Source: Bacteroidaceae bacterium (lineage in GTDB: Bacteria; Bacteroidota; Bacteroidia; Bacteroidales; Bacteroidaceae). Taken from it: a stretch of DNA of 42,262 bases. The stretch spans positions 1-42,262 of the forward strand of contig JAGCDQ010000011.1 in assembly GCA_017651245.1 (NCBI GenBank). The letters are read 5' to 3'. Of this stretch, positions 39,259 through 42,262 are shown one piece after another. Below the pieces are notes generated by a model. That model was not told the origin of the DNA and did not search any database. It was given only the letters and a program-made list of their open reading frames with translations. A program made the position numbers and the translations under genes. How positions within the stretch are numbered: position 1 is the first letter of the stretch; each line of letters starts with the position of its first letter.

Positions 39259-39864
39259 ATGTTTAGCGGAATCGTAGAAGAATTTGCCACCGTCGTGGCG
39301 ATTGAGAAGGAACAGGAGAACGTGCATTTCACCCTCACATGCTCGTTTGTCGATGAGTTGAAGATTGACCAGAGCGTGGCACACAATGGCGTGTGTCTCA
39401 CCGTGGTGAAGCTCTTTGATGGCAAGTATGTGGTGACTGCCATGAAGGAGACGCTCGACAGGAGTAACTTGGGACTTCTGAAGGTGGGCGACAAGGTGAA
39501 TGTGGAACGTTCCATGATGATGAACGGACGGCTGGACGGTCACATCGTGCAGGGTCATGTGGACCAGACCGCTGAGTGTGTGGCGAAGATTGACCAGCAG
39601 GGCAGCTACACATTCCGTTTCCAGTATGCCCTCGACCGTGCGATGGCGAAGAAAGGCTACATGACGGTCGATAAGGGAAGTGTCACCGTCAATGGCGTCA
39701 GCCTCACCGTCTGCAACTCACAAGACGATTCCTTCGAGGTGAACATCATTCCTTACACCTACGAACACACCAACTTCCACCAAATCGAGGTCGGCACCCG
39801 CGTCAACCTCGAGTTCGACATCATCGGCAAGTATCTGGCAAGGATGATGCACTTTGCAGAATAA
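39259..39864 (+). CDS. ribE: Riboflavin synthase alpha chain
   Basis: The 201-aa protein has two lumazine-binding barrels. The first begins MFSGIVEEFATVVAI, with NGVCLTVVKLFDG; GHIVQGHVDQTAE starts the second, with VNGVSLTVCNSQDD. The enzyme dismutates two 6,7-dimethyl-8-ribityllumazine molecules to riboflavin and the pyrimidine by-product in the cytosol. The usual MFTG start is MFSG here. It stands alone, divergent from the lipoprotein-CE2 operon. No FMN riboswitch is visible in the short leader. Confidence 0.93.
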   Translation: MFSGIVEEFATVVAIEKEQENVHFTLTCSFVDELKIDQSVAHNGVCLTVVKLFDGKYVVTAMKETLDRSNLGLLKVGDKVNVERSMMMNGRLDGHIVQGHVDQTAECVAKIDQQGSYTFRFQYALDRAMAKKGYMTVDKGSVTVNGVSLTVCNSQDDSFEVNIIPYTYEHTNFHQIEVGTRVNLEFDIIGKYLARMMHFAE

Positions 39865-39874
39865 TAGATAAAGA

Positions 39875-39896
39875 AAGAGCCTGTGCATGGGCTTTT
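39875..39896 (+). terminator. Weak terminator after ribE
   Basis: AAGAGCC and GGCTTTT form a 7-bp stem (one G-T pair) with an 8-base loop 10 bases after the ribE stop. The text AAGAGCCTGTGC is shared with the hairpin at 213. Confidence 0.5.
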
Positions 39897-39928
39897 GTGG
39901 TGTAAGACGACATTTTTTCCTGAAAATA

Positions 39929-39960
39929 TTTGGTGGAGTGAGTGACTTGACTTATCTTTG
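39929..39960 (+). promoter_or_regulatory. Promoter of BspA-type gene
   Basis: TTTG (39929-39932), a 20-base spacer and TATCTTTG (39953-39960) followed by CAAC form a complete Bacteroidota promoter. The leader to the ATG at 40124 is about 157 bases. Confidence 0.68.
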
Positions 39961-40035
39961 CAACTGAAAACTAAACTGTTACTATAAAGATGGGTAGGCA
40001 AGGCTCCCTGAATTCTGTAAAAAGAGCATGATTGT

Positions 40036-40067
40036 ATCCTGTCACCGGCTTCGGACGGTGGTGGGAT
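40036..40067 (+). promoter_or_regulatory. Hairpin in leader of BspA-type gene
   Basis: ATCC-TGT-CACCG and CGGTG-GTG-GGAT pair around an 8-base loop (GCTTCGGA) in the long untranslated leader. It may stabilise the mRNA or mark a regulatory element. Confidence 0.4.
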
Positions 40068-40123
40068 GTTGTAGTGTTGCATGAAAAGATATCATATTAT
40101 AAACTCCCCAAAACACTTAGATT

Positions 40124-42223
40124 ATGAAAAGAAATCTACTATCAATTCTCGCATTCTTCTGCTTTGCGGTATGTAGTACGTGGGCGCAGGGACCAACCAG
40201 CGGCAACTGCGGCAAAGATGGTCAAGAATCAGATGTCACGTGGACACTGACCAGCGACGGCACTCTCACCATTAGCGGAACGGGTGACATGCGGAATTAT
40301 TCTGGTGAAGACAAGCCAGGATGGCAAGACGCTCTCATCTCGAGAATAGTCATTCGGGATGGTGTGACCCGAGTCGGCAATCGTGCCTTCTATCAATGCA
40401 ATCTCGACAACTCGGCGACAGTCACCATCGGTAAAGATGTAACGCACATTGGCGTTGAGGCCTTCTATGGATGCAGTACCCTGAGCACGGTCATTCTCGG
40501 TGCCGGCGTGACGGACATCCAAGGTGGTGCCTTCGCTAAATGCTCCAGTCTGACATGGTTCTCCATTCCCGCCAGTGTGACATTCATTGGCACAGGTGCT
40601 TTCCAAAGTTGTACGAGTCTGGCGGATGTATATTGCTACGCTCACCCCGACCCCGACCCCTTAAAATTTTACTGGGATTTGAGTGGTTCTGACAACTTTA
40701 TTGTGTCTCCTAAAAAGGCAACGAAGTTCCATGTGTTTGATGCTGATGAATGGGGCAGTTTTGCTGATATCAACGTGACTTTCGTGGACGACTTGACTAC
40801 CACTCCCGCCGTTGTTGCCAGTGGTGACTGCAGCAGGGATGATGGTATTTCAAGTGTGAAATGGACACTGACCACTGACGGCGTACTGACCATTAGCGGC
40901 ACGGGTAAGATGGCGAATTATTCTGGTAATGATCATGGCTGGGAGTCGTCCAAAGGTTTTATCATGGGCATTGTCATTGAGAATGGCGTAACGATCATCG
41001 GCACGGATGCTTTCCAAGGATGCCGTAGCCTGAGTTCGGTCACCATTGGTACTGGTGTGACGGACATCAATGGTAGTGCCTTCCAAAACTGCTCCAATCT
41101 GACAACGCTCACCATTCCCGCCAACGTGACATTCATTGGCGCAGATGCTTTCAGAGGCTGCACGAGTCTGGCGGATGTATATTGCTACGCCTACCCAGAC
41201 CCCGACCCCTTGAAATTTTACTGGCGTGATGATACTTCTGACGACTTCATCGTATCCCCTAAGAAGGCAACGAAGTTCCATGTCTTTGATGTTGATGCAT
41301 GGAGTGATTATGCTGATATCAACGTGACTTTCGTGGGCGACTTGACTCCCATGATCACCGTTGTTGACAAGGGTAACTGTGGAACAACTGGTAATGAATC
41401 AGATGTGACATGGACACTGACCGACGACGGCGTGATGACCATCAGCGGCACGGGTGAAATAGCGGATTACATCTCTCCCGATGAAACTCCTTGGTACTCC
41501 CATGAGGACGATATCAAGAGCGTAGTCATTGAGGATGGCGTGACCTACATCGGTGACTATGCATTCTATGCTTGCCATCTTGCGACGGCCACCCTAAACA
41601 GCAACCCGTATATCGGTGGTGCAGCTTTCCCTGACGCCACAACGGTGACGATGAACCTGCCGGCGAACGAGGCAGACGGTGCCAAGTGGATGACATTCTG
41701 CAATAACTACGCCAACTTCCAAGCTGACGACAACACGCAGGTGTTCCAGGCAGAACTTGTCGGCACAACATTGACGCTGCGCGAGATCGATGACAAGATT
41801 GTGAACGCAGGCGAAGCCGTCATCCTGAAATCTACGGGCGATCCCGTCATGACCATGACGACGACGGACAGCAGCGACGATTACGGCTACAACAGTCTGA
41901 TTGGCGTGTCGGATCGTGTTGGAAGGGAATCTAACGGAGATCTTTACGTGCTTAACAACGGCGCAAATGGCGTGGGCTTCTACAGATTGGCTGCTGGCAA
42001 GACGCTTGGCTATGGAAAGGCATGTCTGTATTATGATGATGCTTCTCTCGCTCCTCTCCGCGACTACTTCGAGTTCCTCCAGGACGAGGATGCCACGGGC
42101 ATCCAGCAGATGGAGACTGAAGCAGAGGACTACGGCACCGTCTATGACCTGCAGGGTCGCCCCGTGACGAACCCAGCCCCAGGCATCTACATCGTGAACG
42201 GAAAGAAGGTATTCATCAAGTAA
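40124..42223 (+). CDS. BspA-type leucine-rich-repeat secreted protein
   Basis: The 699-aa protein has a signal peptide (LLSILAFFCFAVCSTWAQ) and LRR_5 (Treponema/BspA) repeats of the form FYGCSTLSTVILGAGVTDIQ. The unit SDVTWTLTSDGTLTISGTG recurs three times (near residues 37, 250 and 428). The block from the first to the second copy is nearly identical at DNA level, with a period of 549 bases, so it is a recent duplication. The C-terminus ends in YDLQGRPVTNPAPGIYIVNG plus KKVFIK, the sorting-type tail common in Prevotella secreted proteins. BspA-type proteins are cell-surface adhesins binding host or bacterial ligands; the target is not readable here. Confidence 0.87.
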   Translation: MKRNLLSILAFFCFAVCSTWAQGPTSGNCGKDGQESDVTWTLTSDGTLTISGTGDMRNYSGEDKPGWQDALISRIVIRDGVTRVGNRAFYQCNLDNSATVTIGKDVTHIGVEAFYGCSTLSTVILGAGVTDIQGGAFAKCSSLTWFSIPASVTFIGTGAFQSCTSLADVYCYAHPDPDPLKFYWDLSGSDNFIVSPKKATKFHVFDADEWGSFADINVTFVDDLTTTPAVVASGDCSRDDGISSVKWTLTTDGVLTISGTGKMANYSGNDHGWESSKGFIMGIVIENGVTIIGTDAFQGCRSLSSVTIGTGVTDINGSAFQNCSNLTTLTIPANVTFIGADAFRGCTSLADVYCYAYPDPDPLKFYWRDDTSDDFIVSPKKATKFHVFDVDAWSDYADINVTFVGDLTPMITVVDKGNCGTTGNESDVTWTLTDDGVMTISGTGEIADYISPDETPWYSHEDDIKSVVIEDGVTYIGDYAFYACHLATATLNSNPYIGGAAFPDATTVTMNLPANEADGAKWMTFCNNYANFQADDNTQVFQAELVGTTLTLREIDDKIVNAGEAVILKSTGDPVMTMTTTDSSDDYGYNSLIGVSDRVGRESNGDLYVLNNGANGVGFYRLAAGKTLGYGKACLYYDDASLAPLRDYFEFLQDEDATGIQQMETEAEDYGTVYDLQGRPVTNPAPGIYIVNGKKVFIK

Positions 42224-42243
42224 AAGACATGGAGGACACGAAT

Positions 42244-42262
42244 ATGAAAAAGAAGACATACA
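42244..42262 (+). CDS. Start of a further gene, cut by window end
   Basis: ATG at 42244 opens MKKKTY, the typical beginning of a signal peptide, 20 bases after the BspA-type stop. An ATG 15 bases earlier (42229, MEDTN) is in the same frame and could be the start. Nothing more can be said. Confidence 0.4.

Overview
The window looks like a Bacteroidales chromosome, most probably a Prevotella/Segatella-type gut or rumen polysaccharide degrader. The evidence is Bacteroidota-type promoters (TTTG, 19-20 nt, TAnnTTTG) in front of many genes, weak Shine-Dalgarno sites, families largely confined to the phylum (HU-like HIG protein, smalltalk, DUF4248, BspA-type repeats), PPi-dependent phosphofructokinase, and a xylan enzyme set. 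Species is not claimed.

Left third (1-13.4 kb): accessory DNA. After the tail of an unknown gene and a winged-helix remnant comes a minus-strand restriction-modification pair: an EcoRI-type adenine methylase and a DUF262-HNH protein, coupled by an ATGA overlap. The methylase is preceded by a strongly structured 5' region. It has a good minus-strand promoter, a 186-nt closed multi-stem fold and an intrinsic terminator that is mutually exclusive with that fold. Divergent from it runs a four-gene plus-strand operon with 1-12 bp gaps: AAA ATPase (RloA-like), TOPRIM protein RloB with an extra winged-helix tail, a long prokaryotic Argonaute with a degenerate PIWI active site, and an unrecognised 336-aa protein. 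This combined RloAB-Argonaute-unknown cassette is the most interesting object in the window. Two strong hairpins close it. Next is a replication-like module: a small hypothetical gene, inverted repeats around an AT-rich core (possible origin), a DUF3987 protein, CHC2/TOPRIM primase, DUF4248, a GC-rich HU-like protein and the 37-aa smalltalk protein. Short Bacteroidales repeat units are scattered through this part, some inserted in frame in the primase.

Middle (13.4-27.6 kb): core metabolism and housekeeping. On the minus strand are kdgK, eda, pfp and a GH25 lysozyme in close order, then prmA. A divergent LacI-family regulator and a CE15 glucuronoyl esterase suggest the logic: the esterase frees glucuronate groups from plant cell wall, and KdgK and Eda finish uronate breakdown to pyruvate and glyceraldehyde 3-phosphate. 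Convergent to the esterase is secA, followed by an overlapping pair encoding a DUF4105 membrane protein and a probable inactive phosphatase-fold protein.

Right third (27.6-42.3 kb): mostly secreted xylan and arabinoxylan enzymes. Two GH43 proteins, a GH8 oligoxylanase, a fasciclin-domain lipoprotein and a CE2-type acetyl esterase with a small lipoprotein are interleaved with a PreA-like dihydropyrimidine dehydrogenase and riboflavin synthase. The window ends in a secreted BspA-type leucine-rich-repeat protein and the first codons of another gene. Three of the glycosidases carry similar Gly/Phe/Gln-rich insertions. No rRNA, tRNA, CRISPR array or intact transposase was seen.
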